This document shows, one piece after another, positions 16,395-25,816 of a DNA stretch of 64,000 nucleotides; the first letter of the stretch is position 1, and each line of letters opens with the position of its first letter. The stretch spans positions 164,490-228,489 of the forward strand of contig JAPPOB010000007.1 in NCBI GenBank assembly GCA_028818375.1, read 5' to 3'. Origin of the DNA: Anaerolineaceae bacterium. GTDB taxonomy: Bacteria > Chloroflexota > Anaerolineae > Aggregatilineales > Phototrophicaceae. The position numbers and the translations under genes are program-made. The notes below the pieces were generated by a model. It saw only the letters and a list, made by a program, of their open reading frames with translations. It did no database searches and was not told the DNA's origin.

Positions 16395-17354
16395 TCAGGC
16401 CTGCAATTCCGCCAGCGCGATGCCCTGCTCGCCCTGCACCGTGTAGAGCAGATAGAGACGGCCATCATCGTCGAGGAAGGGACAGGGATCGCGCAGCTGG
16501 CAGACCGGCTCATGCACCGCGCCGCGCTTCGATGGCGCCGGCGGCAGACCCGCGCCCTCCCAGAGTCGCTCCGGCAACAGCAGTGTGCGCAGGGGCCCGG
16601 GCCGCCAAAGACGCCAGTCCGGCTCGCTGACGTCGACTTCGGCCAGCATGACGTGCTCGGGCGAGTCGCCCTGGCGCGAGCAGAAGACGTAGAGCCTGTC
16701 GCCATCGAGTTGCATGGCCAGGTGACGAATGGAGGGCGTGCCCGGCGGAAAGAAGAAGTCCTCGCGCCGCGCATCGTCTCCAAAGAGCAGCGGCCCGCTT
16801 TCGAAGACCGCCAGACCATCAGGGGAGCGGCAGAGCAGGCCCGGCATGCTGATGCCATAGACCATGCCGCGCAGGGCGACCACGCGCAGGTAGGCCGGCG
16901 CGATCAGCTGCGGCTGCACGTCAAAGTTCAGGCCGTCCCGCGAAAGCGCGACGCGGCTGCGCTGGGTGTAGAAGAAGCGCTCGTCGATCTCCGGCGGGAC
17001 CGTCCCGCGGTCCCTGGCCGTCATCATGCCGTGGTAGTAGAGATGGATGCGCCGCCGTTCATGATCGACGAGGATGTGGGGCGAGGCGATGTGCCCCTCG
17101 AAGCCGCTGTCTTCCAGCTGCAGCACGCCGCCTGCGTGAACCCGCCAGGGGCCGGCCAGGTCGTCGGCGCAGGCCAGGCGGATGTGATCGCCGGCGTGGT
17201 GCGCAAAGTAGAGATAGTAGCGCCCCAGGGGGGAAGGCACCCAGTCCGGCACGCGCAACAGGCAGGGCCCGTTGATGTTCCGGCGCATCAGGGGGTCGGC
17301 GCCGGGCGTATCCGCTGTGATGATCGCTCTGTCGAAAAGCCGCCGGGCCTGCAT
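16395..17354 (-). CDS. glycosidase-like five-bladed beta-propeller protein (GH43/GH32-type fold)
   Basis: About 319 residues from the ATG at 17354; an in-frame GTG/ATG-type start at 17396 would overlap rpsD by 22 nt and is possible. The sequence alternates short strands with Asp- and Trp-rich loops typical of furanosidase propellers: NINGPCLLRVPDWV, GRYYLYFAHHAGDHIRLA, GFEGHIASPHILVD, RRIHLYYHG and LRDPCPFLDDDGRLYLLYT. The last RDP-like block and the acidic loops support glycoside processing, but the family cannot be fixed. There is no signal peptide, so it is cytoplasmic or oddly exported. It lies directly after rpsD on the same strand. Confidence 0.7.
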   Translation of the reverse strand: MQARRLFDRAIITADTPGADPLMRRNINGPCLLRVPDWVPSPLGRYYLYFAHHAGDHIRLACADDLAGPWRVHAGGVLQLEDSGFEGHIASPHILVDHERRRIHLYYHGMMTARDRGTVPPEIDERFFYTQRSRVALSRDGLNFDVQPQLIAPAYLRVVALRGMVYGISMPGLLCRSPDGLAVFESGPLLFGDDARREDFFFPPGTPSIRHLAMQLDGDRLYVFCSRQGDSPEHVMLAEVDVSEPDWRLWRPGPLRTLLLPERLWEGAGLPPAPSKRGAVHEPVCQLRDPCPFLDDDGRLYLLYTVQGEQGIALAELQA

Positions 17355-17374
17355 GGCCGCGAAATCGCTGCGCC

Positions 17375-18001
17375 TCAGGTCAGGCGCGTGTACCACTCCA
17401 CGATCTGCTGCTCGTCCACCGGAATGGGCATCTCGTTGCGCTCGGGCACGCGCTCGAAAGTCGCGCTGAAGTTGTCCGCGTCGAGCGACATGTATTCCGG
17501 CACCGCTCCCCGCGATTCCAGCGCCTCGGCGATGTGCACGTTCTTGCGCATGCGCTCGTGGACGGAGATGACGTCGCCGGTGCGGACCTGGGCCGAAGCG
17601 ATGTCGAGGCGGCGGCCGTTGACCAGGATGTGGCCGTGGCCGACCAGCTGGCGCGCGGCCCAGATGGTGGGCGCGAAGCCGGCGCGGAAGACGAGGTTGT
17701 CGAGGCGACGCTCCAGCAGGACCAGCATGTTGGTGCCGGTGTTGCCGCTCTGCTTGCGGGCGCGCACGAAGTAGCGCCGCATCTGACGGTCGCGCACGTT
17801 GAAGATGAAGGCCAGTTTCTGCTTTTCGGCCAGTTGCAGGCTGTAATTGCTGCGGCGACCGGAGCGGTACTGCCGGTCGCGGCCGTGCTCACCGGGCGGA
17901 TAGGGACGCTTCTCAAGGATGCGCTGGTACTTGGGGCGCGGCACCAGCACCTCGCCGAAGCGGCGCTGAACCTTCGCCTTGGGCCCGTGATAGGATGCCA
18001 T
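17375..18001 (-). CDS. rpsD: 30S ribosomal protein S4
   Basis: 208 residues, the normal length of S4, a primary 16S rRNA-binding protein. The start MASYHGPKAKVQRRFGE lacks the zinc-binding cysteines (C-minus form). The S4 domain is complete: RRLDNLVFRAGFA, ARQLVGHGHILVNGRRLDI and RTGDVISV. The ATG at 18001 has AGGGAAGAGG upstream. A TACAAT box lies on the same strand at 18065-18060. The gene stands alone, away from other ribosomal genes or rpoA, between a glycosidase-like gene and an R-M system. Confidence 0.96.
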   Translation of the reverse strand: MASYHGPKAKVQRRFGEVLVPRPKYQRILEKRPYPPGEHGRDRQYRSGRRSNYSLQLAEKQKLAFIFNVRDRQMRRYFVRARKQSGNTGTNMLVLLERRLDNLVFRAGFAPTIWAARQLVGHGHILVNGRRLDIASAQVRTGDVISVHERMRKNVHIAEALESRGAVPEYMSLDADNFSATFERVPERNEMPIPVDEQQIVEWYTRLT

Positions 18002-18095
18002 CTGCCTCTTCCCTCTGCTCCGCGGGCCTCTCGCGCCCGGTCCACAAAACGGACGGCCCATTGTACAGGCCGCGTGTTCAATTGCCAGCGTCAAA

Positions 18096-19121
18096 TCAGG
18101 GCGCTCTGATGAGGCGTCGCTCCTGCGCCACAAATACCGACGGCTCCAGTCCCTTGTGAACCATGGTTGTGGCCGCCGCACACCAGACCTGCATCGCGCG
18201 GGCGATGTCTTCCACCAGCGGCACGACCACCGAGTTGCCAAACTGTCGGTAGGCTTGGGTGTCCGATACCGGGATGATGAAGTTGTCCGGGAATCCCATC
18301 AGGCGCGCGCATTCGCGCGGCGTCAGACGGCGCGGGTTGCGACCATCCTGTTTGATGAGAATTTCGGAGCCGTCCTTGTAGTAGCGCGCGCTGAGCGTGC
18401 GCGTGATGCGGTCGCGCGCCGGGTCGACCAGGCCGTAGCCGAAGCCGTTGCCGCGGCGCCTGTGTTTCGCCGCATAGGCTTGCAGATAATCCCAGAGATG
18501 ATCGCTCAGGGTGTACTTGTCGTCGACCTGCTCCTCAAGAATGTCTCCGATTCCAGGGCCATGCTCTGGAAGCGTTGGGAAAGTGAAGGTCAGGTCGGGC
18601 CAGAGGTCGCGGCGAAAGCCGACGATGAAGATGCGCTGACGATGTTGTGGCACGTAACCTTGCGCGTCCAGCACCTGATGATGCACGCGATAGCCCAGGC
18701 GCTGCAGTTCCCCCTTGATGACCCGAAAGGTGCGTCCGCCATCGTGCGTCTTCAGGTTGCGCACGTTCTCCAGCAGAAAGGCCTGAGGTTGTTTTGCCTC
18801 AAGGATGCGAGTTATGTCAAAGAATAGATTGCCCTGTTTGTCGTCAGCGAAGCCATGCGCCTGACCGAGGCTGTTCTTCTTCGAAACACCGGCAATTGAG
18901 AAGGGTTGGCAGGGAAAGCCGGCCAGCAGCACGTCGTGGTCGGGGATGTCATCCGCATCAATCGCGCGAATGTCGCCGGCGGGCGTCTCGCCGAAATTGG
19001 CAGCATAGGTCTGCTGCGCGAACTTGTCCCACTCAGAGGTGAAGATGCATTCGGCGCCTATATTCTCAAATGCCGTGCGGGTGCCTCCTATTCCCGCAAA
19101 CAAATCAATGAATGTTTTCAT
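18096..19121 (-). CDS. DNA (cytosine-5-)-methyltransferase, EcoRII/Dcm-like
   Basis: 341 residues with all C5-methyltransferase motifs in order: [28 protein letters not shown] (catalytic Cys), [28 protein letters not shown] near [11 protein letters not shown], and [12 protein letters not shown]. The ATG at 19121 overlaps the stop of the restriction gene as TGATG, so the pair is translationally coupled. The methylase protects host DNA against the nuclease. Overall likeness to the EcoRII/Dcm branch, with an EcoRII-type nuclease beside it, suggests a CC(W/N)GG-like target, but this is an inference. Confidence 0.93.
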   Translation of the reverse strand: MKTFIDLFAGIGGTRTAFENIGAECIFTSEWDKFAQQTYAANFGETPAGDIRAIDADDIPDHDVLLAGFPCQPFSIAGVSKKNSLGQAHGFADDKQGNLFFDITRILEAKQPQAFLLENVRNLKTHDGGRTFRVIKGELQRLGYRVHHQVLDAQGYVPQHRQRIFIVGFRRDLWPDLTFTFPTLPEHGPGIGDILEEQVDDKYTLSDHLWDYLQAYAAKHRRRGNGFGYGLVDPARDRITRTLSARYYKDGSEILIKQDGRNPRRLTPRECARLMGFPDNFIIPVSDTQAYRQFGNSVVVPLVEDIARAMQVWCAAATTMVHKGLEPSVFVAQERRLIRAP

Positions 19122-19897
19122 CAGATTACGCCGTTTCTCTTCCACCTATCCATTGCTGGGTCAAGATAATCCTGAAAGAAGTCTTGAAAGCTCAATACAT
19201 TTGGTGCACTCCTGTATGCACTTTGCTGTTGTTTGATGTCGTGAGGACAAACTAGATGAACGCGGTTTGCCAGCATTTCTTCCAGCTGGTTACGGGAGAG
19301 ATCCTTGTCGATCGTGGCAAGAAAATACGCCAGTCCTCTTGTCCCTTCCGTTACTACCAGCCTCCATCTTTCCCGCACAGTCCTCTTTACAGTAAAAATT
19401 ATACAGTCTGAAGCGTTTTTCTGATAATGACCGGCTGACGGTAGCAAAAAGTCTGGTTTCCCATTTATCAGCGCTTGTTCCGAAAAAGGGTATCCCAACC
19501 CTCTGAACAGGTCATTGTGAAATGTCTCAAACGCACCACCAGCCCGTGCCTTTCTTCCTTGTGCCAGAGACAGAAAGAATTTGTCGAGCAAAGAGACATT
19601 TGCCCCCAATTCGACGCCCACATCGTTTGGATCCTTGATCCCACCCTCCTTGACAAGATGCGAGATGTATAGGCCCAAGACTCTTTTGCAGTACTCCTGC
19701 TCATGTTTTCTATAGAGTGTGTGAGCCTCTTGTTCTGCTTCATTCAAAATTTGGTCGAAATTGGCCTTTATCTCGGCGGAGGAATATCCGTACCGTGCGG
19801 TCAGGTTATCTATTAACTCGGAAACCAGATCCTTTGGTTTGGCCAGTTCGACACCCTGCTGCTTTGCGAAATCCCTCAGATCATTTATTTCTGCCAT
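19121..19897 (-). CDS. type II restriction endonuclease, EcoRII C-terminal-like
   Basis: 258 residues. The C-terminal half carries the EcoRII-type nuclease core: [30 protein letters not shown] (the acidic PD motif) and [12 protein letters not shown] (the K/R part of the site), then [13 protein letters not shown]. The N-terminal half is helical ([20 protein letters not shown]) and unlike the EcoRII effector domain, so this is probably a simple dimeric enzyme. GC content is clearly lower than in rsmI next door (15 nt away), a sign of horizontal transfer. It precedes and overlaps the methylase gene. Confidence 0.88.
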   Translation of the reverse strand: MAEINDLRDFAKQQGVELAKPKDLVSELIDNLTARYGYSSAEIKANFDQILNEAEQEAHTLYRKHEQEYCKRVLGLYISHLVKEGGIKDPNDVGVELGANVSLLDKFFLSLAQGRKARAGGAFETFHNDLFRGLGYPFSEQALINGKPDFLLPSAGHYQKNASDCIIFTVKRTVRERWRLVVTEGTRGLAYFLATIDKDLSRNQLEEMLANRVHLVCPHDIKQQQSAYRSAPNVLSFQDFFQDYLDPAMDRWKRNGVI

Positions 19898-19912
19898 TTT
19901 GTCTCCATTTCA

Positions 19913-20734
19913 TCATTCTCGCCCCTCCAGCCCCAGGGCGTAGACCGCACGGCGCTTCCAGCCGGAGACTTCCGCCACGGCCCTGGCCGCGCTGCCGAGC
20001 GGCTCGCCGGCTGCCTGGCGCTCCCGCAACGCCGCCCGCACCAGCTCCGCCTCCCAGACCTCGGCCTCCTCCGCCCCGCCGATAACCAGCATGATCTCCC
20101 CGCGCGGGCCCTGCGTTTCAAGCTGACCCAGCACTTCACTGACCGTGCCGCGCAAGTATTCCTCATGCAGCTTGCTCAGTTCGCGCGCCACGACCAGCGG
20201 CCGCTCGCCCAACGCGTCACGAATATCGGCCAGCGTCGTCAGCAGGCGTTGCGGGTTCTCGCAAGCCAGCAAGGTGCGCCGCTCGTGACGCAGGCTCGCC
20301 AGCAATTGCGAACGCGCGCGGGCTTTCACGGGCAGAAATCCCAGCCAGATGAAGCTGTCGCTCGGCAGGCCCGAGCCGACCAGGGCCGTGGTCAGGGCGT
20401 CCGGGCCGGGCAGGACCTCAACGCGCAGGCCTTCCGCCAGCGCAGCGCGCACGATCTCATGGCCGGGGTCGGCGAGGGTCGGCATGCCGGCGTCGCTGAC
20501 CAGCGCCACGTCGCCCTGCGTCAGCGCCTGCAGCAGCTCTGCGACGCGCCGCTCCTCGTTGTGATCGTGGTAGCTCAGCAGGGGCGTGTCAATGTCGTAG
20601 TGGCGCAGCAGGACCCGCGTGCGGCGCGTGTCCTCGGCGGCGATCAGCGAGACCTCACGCAGCACGCGCAGGGCGCGCAGGGTGATGTCCTCTAGGTTGC
20701 CGATGGGGGTCGGCACGACGTAGAGCACGCCCAT
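19913..20734 (-). CDS. rsmI: 16S rRNA 2'-O-ribose C1402 methyltransferase
   Basis: RsmI methylates the ribose of C1402 in the decoding centre of 16S rRNA. The 273-residue protein has the diagnostic start MGVLYVVPTPIGNLEDITLRAL, IAAEDTRRTRVLLRHY, VALVSDAGMPTLADPG and VEVLPGPDALTTALVGSGLP of the tetrapyrrole-methylase-like fold, then the ERPLVVARELSKLHEEYLRG block. Length and motifs are complete. The gene is divergent from the sulfatase at 20894 and is followed on its own strand by the R-M pair. Confidence 0.96.
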   Translation of the reverse strand: MGVLYVVPTPIGNLEDITLRALRVLREVSLIAAEDTRRTRVLLRHYDIDTPLLSYHDHNEERRVAELLQALTQGDVALVSDAGMPTLADPGHEIVRAALAEGLRVEVLPGPDALTTALVGSGLPSDSFIWLGFLPVKARARSQLLASLRHERRTLLACENPQRLLTTLADIRDALGERPLVVARELSKLHEEYLRGTVSEVLGQLETQGPRGEIMLVIGGAEEAEVWEAELVRAALRERQAAGEPLGSAARAVAEVSGWKRRAVYALGLEGRE

Positions 20735-20893
20735 CGCGATTTCTCACAGCCGCCGGCCGGCGCAGTGTACCATGCCCCCTGTTTCCGGGCGCCGCCCTTT
20801 TCCCGCCCGGTAGCGGGAGCCCGGCCCCGGCCCTGTTCCCGCCGCACCCGTCGCTGTACCATGCGGCCCGTCATCCACGCCTGCAGGAGCGCC

Positions 20894-22324
20894 ATGCCGC
20901 AGCCCAACATTCTGGTCATTATGAGCGACGATCACGCGCAGTGGGCCTCTGGCTGTTACGGCAATCACGAGTTGCGCACGCCCGCGCTGGACTATCTGGC
21001 CGACGGCGGCCTGCGCATGGACAACGCCTTCACGCCCACGCCCGTCTGCTCGCCGGCGCGCGCCTCCTTCTTCACCGGCCTGCTGCCCTCGCAACACGGC
21101 ATCCATGACTGGCTCTGGTACGACGTCAACGTCCACAGTGAAGCGCAACGGACGGCCCTGGCAGGTCAGCCCTCGCTGGACGGACAGGTCACCCTGGCGC
21201 AGCGCCTGGCGCAGGCGGGCTATCACTGCGGCCTGAGCGGCAAGTGGCATTGCGGCGGCGACGACACGCCGCAACCAGGTTTTCGCTTTTGGGACGCCCT
21301 GCGCGCCAACCGGCCGGCGCTGGACGGCCCCTACAGCGTCGCCGGGCAGCTCGTCGAGCGCCAGGGCTGGCACAGCGAGATCATCACGGATAACGCCCTG
21401 CGTTTCCTGCGCGAGCGCCCGCGGGTGGAAGCGCCGCGGAGTGAAGCGACGACGGCGCGGACATCCCCGAAGGGGAGAAAGCCCTTCTTCCTCTTCGTCG
21501 GCTACATCGGGACGCACAGCCCCTGGAGCGGCCACCCGGAACGCCTGGTGACGCGCTACCGCGGCTGCCGTTTCGCCGACATCCCGCAGAACGACCCCAG
21601 GCCATTCGGGCGCTTCACCGGCGAGGGCGTCAAGGTGCGCGACCGCGAGGAGGCGCTGGCGCAGTATTACGCCGCGGTCAGCCACATCGACGAGGGCGTG
21701 GGCCGCCTGCTGGACGAACTCGAGGCCCAGGGTCTGCGCGAAAACACTCTCGTGGTGTATACCTCCGACCACGGCCTCAACTGCAGCCACCACGGCCTGT
21801 GGGGCAAGGGCAACGCCACCCGCCCGCCCAACATGCTGGAGGAGTCGATTCGCGTGCCGCTGCTCTTCAACTGGCCCGGACGGGTGACGCCCGGTCAGAC
21901 GGCCGCCCACGTCGTCGATCACTGCGACCTGCACGCGACCTTGCTCGACCTGGCCGGACTGGACCCGACAGCGCCAGTCGGGCCGGGCCGCAGCCTCGCG
22001 CCGCTCTTCAGCCACGCCTCCGCGCTGCCCGACTGGCGACAGTTTCAGGCCGGCGAATACGGTCCGACGCGTATGTGGCGCACTGAGCGTTACAAGCTGG
22101 TGCGCGAGGGACCGGGGGGCCGCGAACTGCTCTTCGACCTGCAGACCGACCCGCGCGAGACGCGCGACATCCGCGCTGACCGGCCGAAACTGGCCGCCGA
22201 CCTGGGCGCGCAACTGGATTCCTTCTTCGCGCAGTACGGCGATCCCGGGCGCAGCGGCCTGCGCGCGCCGCAGGGCCCGCGCCACAATTTCCACGAGGCA
22301 TGGCGGGAGCGCCTGGAGCTGTAG
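20894..22324 (+). CDS. sulfatase (formylglycine-type)
   Basis: 476 residues from the ATG at 20894, with AGGAG 5 nt upstream; longer in-frame starts (20765, 20861) read through a low-complexity leader. Sulfatase features: NILVIMSDDHAQWASG (metal Asp pair), the CSPARASFFTG motif whose Cys is converted to formylglycine, GKWHCGGDD, and later VVYTSDHGLNCSHHGLWGKG. It hydrolyses a sulfate ester; the short, signal-less form suggests a cytoplasmic enzyme. The substrate is unknown. A second sulfatase lies at 58498. Confidence 0.93.
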   Translation: MPQPNILVIMSDDHAQWASGCYGNHELRTPALDYLADGGLRMDNAFTPTPVCSPARASFFTGLLPSQHGIHDWLWYDVNVHSEAQRTALAGQPSLDGQVTLAQRLAQAGYHCGLSGKWHCGGDDTPQPGFRFWDALRANRPALDGPYSVAGQLVERQGWHSEIITDNALRFLRERPRVEAPRSEATTARTSPKGRKPFFLFVGYIGTHSPWSGHPERLVTRYRGCRFADIPQNDPRPFGRFTGEGVKVRDREEALAQYYAAVSHIDEGVGRLLDELEAQGLRENTLVVYTSDHGLNCSHHGLWGKGNATRPPNMLEESIRVPLLFNWPGRVTPGQTAAHVVDHCDLHATLLDLAGLDPTAPVGPGRSLAPLFSHASALPDWRQFQAGEYGPTRMWRTERYKLVREGPGGRELLFDLQTDPRETRDIRADRPKLAADLGAQLDSFFAQYGDPGRSGLRAPQGPRHNFHEAWRERLEL

Positions 22325-22415
22325 CGGCAGGCGCGCGCAGGGATGATCTGAATATCCCTGTCGATAAAGGGGCGTCAATCCGAGCGGGCCTGAAGCTGTC
22401 AGTTTTGTCAAAATG

Positions 22416-22483
22416 GAGTCCAGAATTGCGCCTGGAGGCGCAATTCTCTACTCAATCCTCGGTCATTTCAGGAATCAGAATTG
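22416..22483. repeat. 68-nt imperfect direct repeat, copy 1, with hairpin
   Basis: Begins GAGTCCAGAATTGC and ends CAGAATTG. It contains the perfect 10-bp hairpin GAATTGCGCC (22423-22432), TGGA, GGCGCAATTC (22437-22446). The second copy starts 88 nt later. The end blocks are best conserved; the hairpin half differs between copies. Confidence 0.7.
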
Positions 22484-22503
22484 AATCTCGTCAGGTTACA
22501 ATT

Positions 22504-22571
22504 GAGTCCAGAATTGCTCCAAAGAGCGAAAAGTTCTACTCAATTCTCGGTCACTTTTGGAGTCAGAATTG
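22504..22571. repeat. 68-nt imperfect direct repeat, copy 2
   Basis: Same length, ends and internal TCTACTCAATTCTCGGTCA block as copy 1. The stem is changed to GAATTGCTCC...GAGCGAAAAG, which keeps only a short GCTC/GAGC pairing. No gene is supported across the repeats. Confidence 0.7.
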
Positions 22572-22856
22572 CGCGGATACCTTCGCACCCACGGATTCAT
22601 AGACTTCAAACTGGATTTGAAACTGCTGGACTGGCGCGCCTGGCAGCTACTGGTTTGCGACTCAGAAAGCAGGAAAATGACGACTGACTCTGATAATACG
22701 AAATCCCTCGTGCAATTGCTAAAAGGGCCTTGTACCTGGGGCAACCTTCGCCAACCGGGAAGGAATTGCTCCAGCAGCTACGAAGAAAGTAAAACGAAGG
22801 AAGTTCTGGAAAACGGTTTGTATCTCAAGAGTCAAGGAGTTGAATTGTGAACAGGA

Positions 22857-23144
22857 TTGTGTCCGTTATCCTTATTTGTGATGGTGGTTGTGGGCATGGT
22901 TGGTCCTTCGATGGCAGGAAGCGAGCCGGAACAGGCTTCAAAACAGGAACCTGTCTGCGATTTGCTCGACAATCCAGACAATCAACCAGTAACTCCCAGA
23001 ACGCTGACTTGCTGGTTTGCTGAAAGGAGCGCAACTGTATGTACTGATGATCATTGCATGAGGATTTGTTATCGTGTGTTGTGTTGCCGGTTTACGTTCT
23101 CTTTTACCTATTGCCACAGGGTCAGCGATTACTACCCTTGTTGA
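22857..23144 (+). CDS. possible small secreted Cys-rich protein
   Basis: 95 residues if the TTG at 22857 is used, 87 from the ATG at 22881. The start is hydrophobic and signal-like (SLFVMVVVGMVGPSMAGSEP). The rest has nine cysteines (for example VCDLLDN, LTCWFAE, DHCMRICYRVLCC). No ribosome-binding site and no known family; kept only because of the signal-like start. Confidence 0.25.
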   Translation: MCPLSLFVMVVVGMVGPSMAGSEPEQASKQEPVCDLLDNPDNQPVTPRTLTCWFAERSATVCTDDHCMRICYRVLCCRFTFSFTYCHRVSDYYPC

Positions 23145-23164
23145 GGGCCGGGGATGCGATATCG

Positions 23165-23323
23165 ATGAAGAATACAGGCATTGGACATAGTCCGCGACCC
23201 CGATCTCACAGATTGCCAGTTCTTTTGCTTTACCTGTTGATTCTTGCAGGACTGCTGGCTGTTCATTTTTACCTGGATGCGGAGTGTGAATGGACAAACG
23301 GCATTACATTGGAATGTTCCTGA
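23165..23323 (+). CDS. possible small membrane peptide
   Basis: 52 residues from the ATG at 23165: a basic start (MKNTGIGHSPRPRSHR), one strong membrane helix (LPVLLLYLLILAGLLAVHFYL) and a short tail with two cysteines (AECEWTNGITLECS). A terminator-like hairpin follows at 23355. The topology is convincing for a single-span peptide, but no homologue is recognised. Confidence 0.35.
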   Translation: MKNTGIGHSPRPRSHRLPVLLLYLLILAGLLAVHFYLDAECEWTNGITLECS

Positions 23324-23354
23324 AGCAGGAGAGGGTTCTGTGAGGTAACAGGAT

Positions 23355-23384
23355 GCGCGGTCCGCTGAAACGGGCCGCGTTTTA
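23355..23384 (+). terminator. rho-independent terminator
   Basis: CGCGGTCCG, CTGAAA, CGGGCCGCG, then TTTTATTT. The stem pairs with one G-T wobble and is followed by a T-run on the plus strand. It would end transcripts coming from the small genes on the left. Confidence 0.75.
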
Positions 23385-23544
23385 TTTCTGCCCGTGGCTG
23401 TTCGGGTCTGATCAACACAGGTTGCCATGCTGGTCCAGGAGGTCCACTGTTATGAGGCCAAGGTGAGTTGGCCGCACTTCAGCCTTATGGGACAATACGA
23501 AGGCATTCAGGTTAGGATAGCGACAGACAGAAAACGGAGTTGCG

Positions 23545-25806
23545 ATGGCGATCACGACGCAGGACGTGCTTGACTATCACCGCCGCGGACGCGCGGGCAA
23601 GATCGAGGTGCGCGCCACCAAGCCGCTGGCCACCCAGCAGGACCTCTCGCTGGCCTATTCGCCCGGCGTGGCCGAGGCCGTGCTGGAGATCGACCGCGAC
23701 AGCATGAATGGCTGGGAACTGACCGCGCGCGCGAACCTCGTCGCCGTGGTCACCAACGGCAGCGCCATCCTCGGCCTCGGCAACCTCGGCCCCCTGCCGG
23801 CCAAGGCCGTCATGGAGGGCAAGGGCGTCCTCTTCAAGCGCTTCGCCGACATCGACGTCTTCGACATCGAGCTCGACTGCGACGACCCCGAGGAAATCAT
23901 TTCCATCTGCAAGGCGCTGGCGCCCACCTTTGGCGGCATCAACCTTGAGGACATCAAGGCACCGGAAGCCTTCGAGATCGAAAGACGCCTCCGGGCCGAA
24001 CTGGACATCCCCGTCTTTCACGATGACCAGCACGGCACGGCCATCATCGCGGGCGCGGCCCTCGTCAACGCCGCCGACCTCGTCGGCAAGCAGATGGTTG
24101 ACCTGCGCGTGGTGATCTCCGGCGCGGGCGCCAGCGCCATCGCCTCCGGTGAATTCTGCGTCCAGCTGGGCGTCGCGCGCGAGAACATCCTGATGCTCGA
24201 TTCGCGCGGCGTCATCTACGCCGGCCGCGAGGAGCATTTGAACGAATACAAGGTGCGCTTCGCCAACTACACCGACGCCCGCACCCTCGACGACGCCATC
24301 GACGGCGCCGACGTCTTCATCGGCCTTTCCGCCGCCGGCGTACTGACGCGGGACATGGTGAAGAAGATGGCGCGCGACCCCATCATCCTTGCCATGGCCA
24401 ACCCGGACCCCGAAATCATGCCCGAGGACGCCCTCGCCGCGCGCCCCGACTCCATCGTCGGCACCGGCCGCAGCGACTACCCCAACCAGGTCAACAACGT
24501 GCTCGGCTTCCCCTTCCTTTTCCGCGGCGCGCTGGATGTCTACGCGCGCAGCATCAACGAGGAGATGAAACTGGCCGCCGCCCGCGCCCTGGCGGCGCTG
24601 GCGCGCGAGGACGTGCCCGACAGCGTGCTCACGGCCTACGGTCTGTCCTCGCTGAAATTCGGGCGCGATTACCTCATCCCCAAGCCGTTGGACCCGCGCG
24701 TGCTGCTCTGGGTGGCGCCGGCGGTGGCCCGGGCCGCCATGGACAGTGGCGTGGCGCGGCGCCGGATCGACCTCAAGGACTATCGCCTGGAGATGCTGCG
24801 GCGCCAGGGACACGGCCAGACCGTGCGCGCCAGCATCATGAACAAGGCCCGCGCCGGCGGCGCCGAAACGCGCGTCGTCTATGGCGAGGGCGAGCACCCG
24901 CGCATCATCCGCGCCGCCTACCAGATGCGCGAGGAGGGCATCGGCACGCCCGTCCTGCTCGGCGAACGCGAGGTCATCGAGTCACAGATCCGTGAACTGG
25001 GGCTGGACTTCGCGCCGCGCATCATCACGCCGCACCTGGAAGAGCATGAGGACCGCGTGCAGGCGCTGCTGGACCTGCGGCGTCGCCGCGGCATGACCGC
25101 GACAGTGGCCAGCGCCCTGTTGCAGCAACCCACCTGGTACGGCCTGATGATGGTGCACACCGGCGCCGCCGAGGTTTTTCTGAGCGGCCTGACCCAGGAG
25201 TATCCTGACGTCCTGCGTCCCTCGCTGCAGATCTTTGGCACGGCGCCCGGCGCCCGCGTCGCCAGCGGCCTCTACCTGATGATCGTCGAGGACCGCAGCT
25301 ACGTCTTCACCGACACCACCGTCAACATCGCTCCGGACGCGGAGACCCTGGCCGACATCGCCGTGCTCGGGGCGGACTTCGCCCGCAGCCTCGATTTCGA
25401 GCCGCGCGTGGCCATGCTCTCCTTCTCCAACTTCGGCAGCACGCCGCACCCCCTCTCGCACAAGGTGCGCGACGCCGCCGCGCTGGTGCGCCAGCGTCGG
25501 CCGGACCTGCTGATCGACGGCGAGATGCAGGCCGACACGGCCGTCGTCGACGCCATCGTCAACGAGCGCTTCCCCTTCAGCGAGGTGCGGGACGCCAACG
25601 TGCTGGTCTTCCCCGACCTCGGCTCGGCCAACATCGCCTACAAGCTGCTGAATCGCATGGCCGGCGTCGAGGCCATCGGCCCCGTCCTGCTGGGCATGGG
25701 CGAACCGGTGCAGGTGCTGCAGGCCAGCGATGACGTCGACGACATCGTCGCCATGACCGCCGTCGCCGTCATGGACGCCCAGGCGCGCCAGGCCGCGCGC
25801 AACTGA
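23545..25806 (+). CDS. maeB: NADP-dependent malic enzyme with phosphotransacetylase-like C-terminal domain
   Basis: Oxidative decarboxylation of malate to pyruvate with NADP, linking the TCA cycle to NADPH supply. The 753 residues match the MaeB architecture: a malic N-terminal domain ([16 protein letters not shown]), NAD-binding core ([19 protein letters not shown], then [21 protein letters not shown]) up to about residue 420, and a phosphate acetyltransferase-like domain ([20 protein letters not shown] to the end), which in relatives is regulatory and binds acetyl-CoA. The ATG at 23545 has GGAG upstream. The MscS gene follows after 10 nt. Confidence 0.96.
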   Translation: MAITTQDVLDYHRRGRAGKIEVRATKPLATQQDLSLAYSPGVAEAVLEIDRDSMNGWELTARANLVAVVTNGSAILGLGNLGPLPAKAVMEGKGVLFKRFADIDVFDIELDCDDPEEIISICKALAPTFGGINLEDIKAPEAFEIERRLRAELDIPVFHDDQHGTAIIAGAALVNAADLVGKQMVDLRVVISGAGASAIASGEFCVQLGVARENILMLDSRGVIYAGREEHLNEYKVRFANYTDARTLDDAIDGADVFIGLSAAGVLTRDMVKKMARDPIILAMANPDPEIMPEDALAARPDSIVGTGRSDYPNQVNNVLGFPFLFRGALDVYARSINEEMKLAAARALAALAREDVPDSVLTAYGLSSLKFGRDYLIPKPLDPRVLLWVAPAVARAAMDSGVARRRIDLKDYRLEMLRRQGHGQTVRASIMNKARAGGAETRVVYGEGEHPRIIRAAYQMREEGIGTPVLLGEREVIESQIRELGLDFAPRIITPHLEEHEDRVQALLDLRRRRGMTATVASALLQQPTWYGLMMVHTGAAEVFLSGLTQEYPDVLRPSLQIFGTAPGARVASGLYLMIVEDRSYVFTDTTVNIAPDAETLADIAVLGADFARSLDFEPRVAMLSFSNFGSTPHPLSHKVRDAAALVRQRRPDLLIDGEMQADTAVVDAIVNERFPFSEVRDANVLVFPDLGSANIAYKLLNRMAGVEAIGPVLLGMGEPVQVLQASDDVDDIVAMTAVAVMDAQARQAARN

Positions 25807-25816
25807 GGAGTCCTGC

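Larger units (their letters stand above)
22325..22880. other. gene-poor AT-richer stretch downstream of the sulfatase
   Basis: Apart from the two 68-nt repeats this stretch has only short overlapping frames in all phases, no good ribosome-binding sites and lower GC than its surroundings. I see no convincing gene. A decayed accessory element or non-coding RNA region are both possible. Confidence 0.5.

Noticed and set aside
20744..22411. A 555-codon minus-strand frame opposite the sulfatase
   Set aside because: The plus-strand sulfatase has all catalytic motifs; the antisense translation has none.
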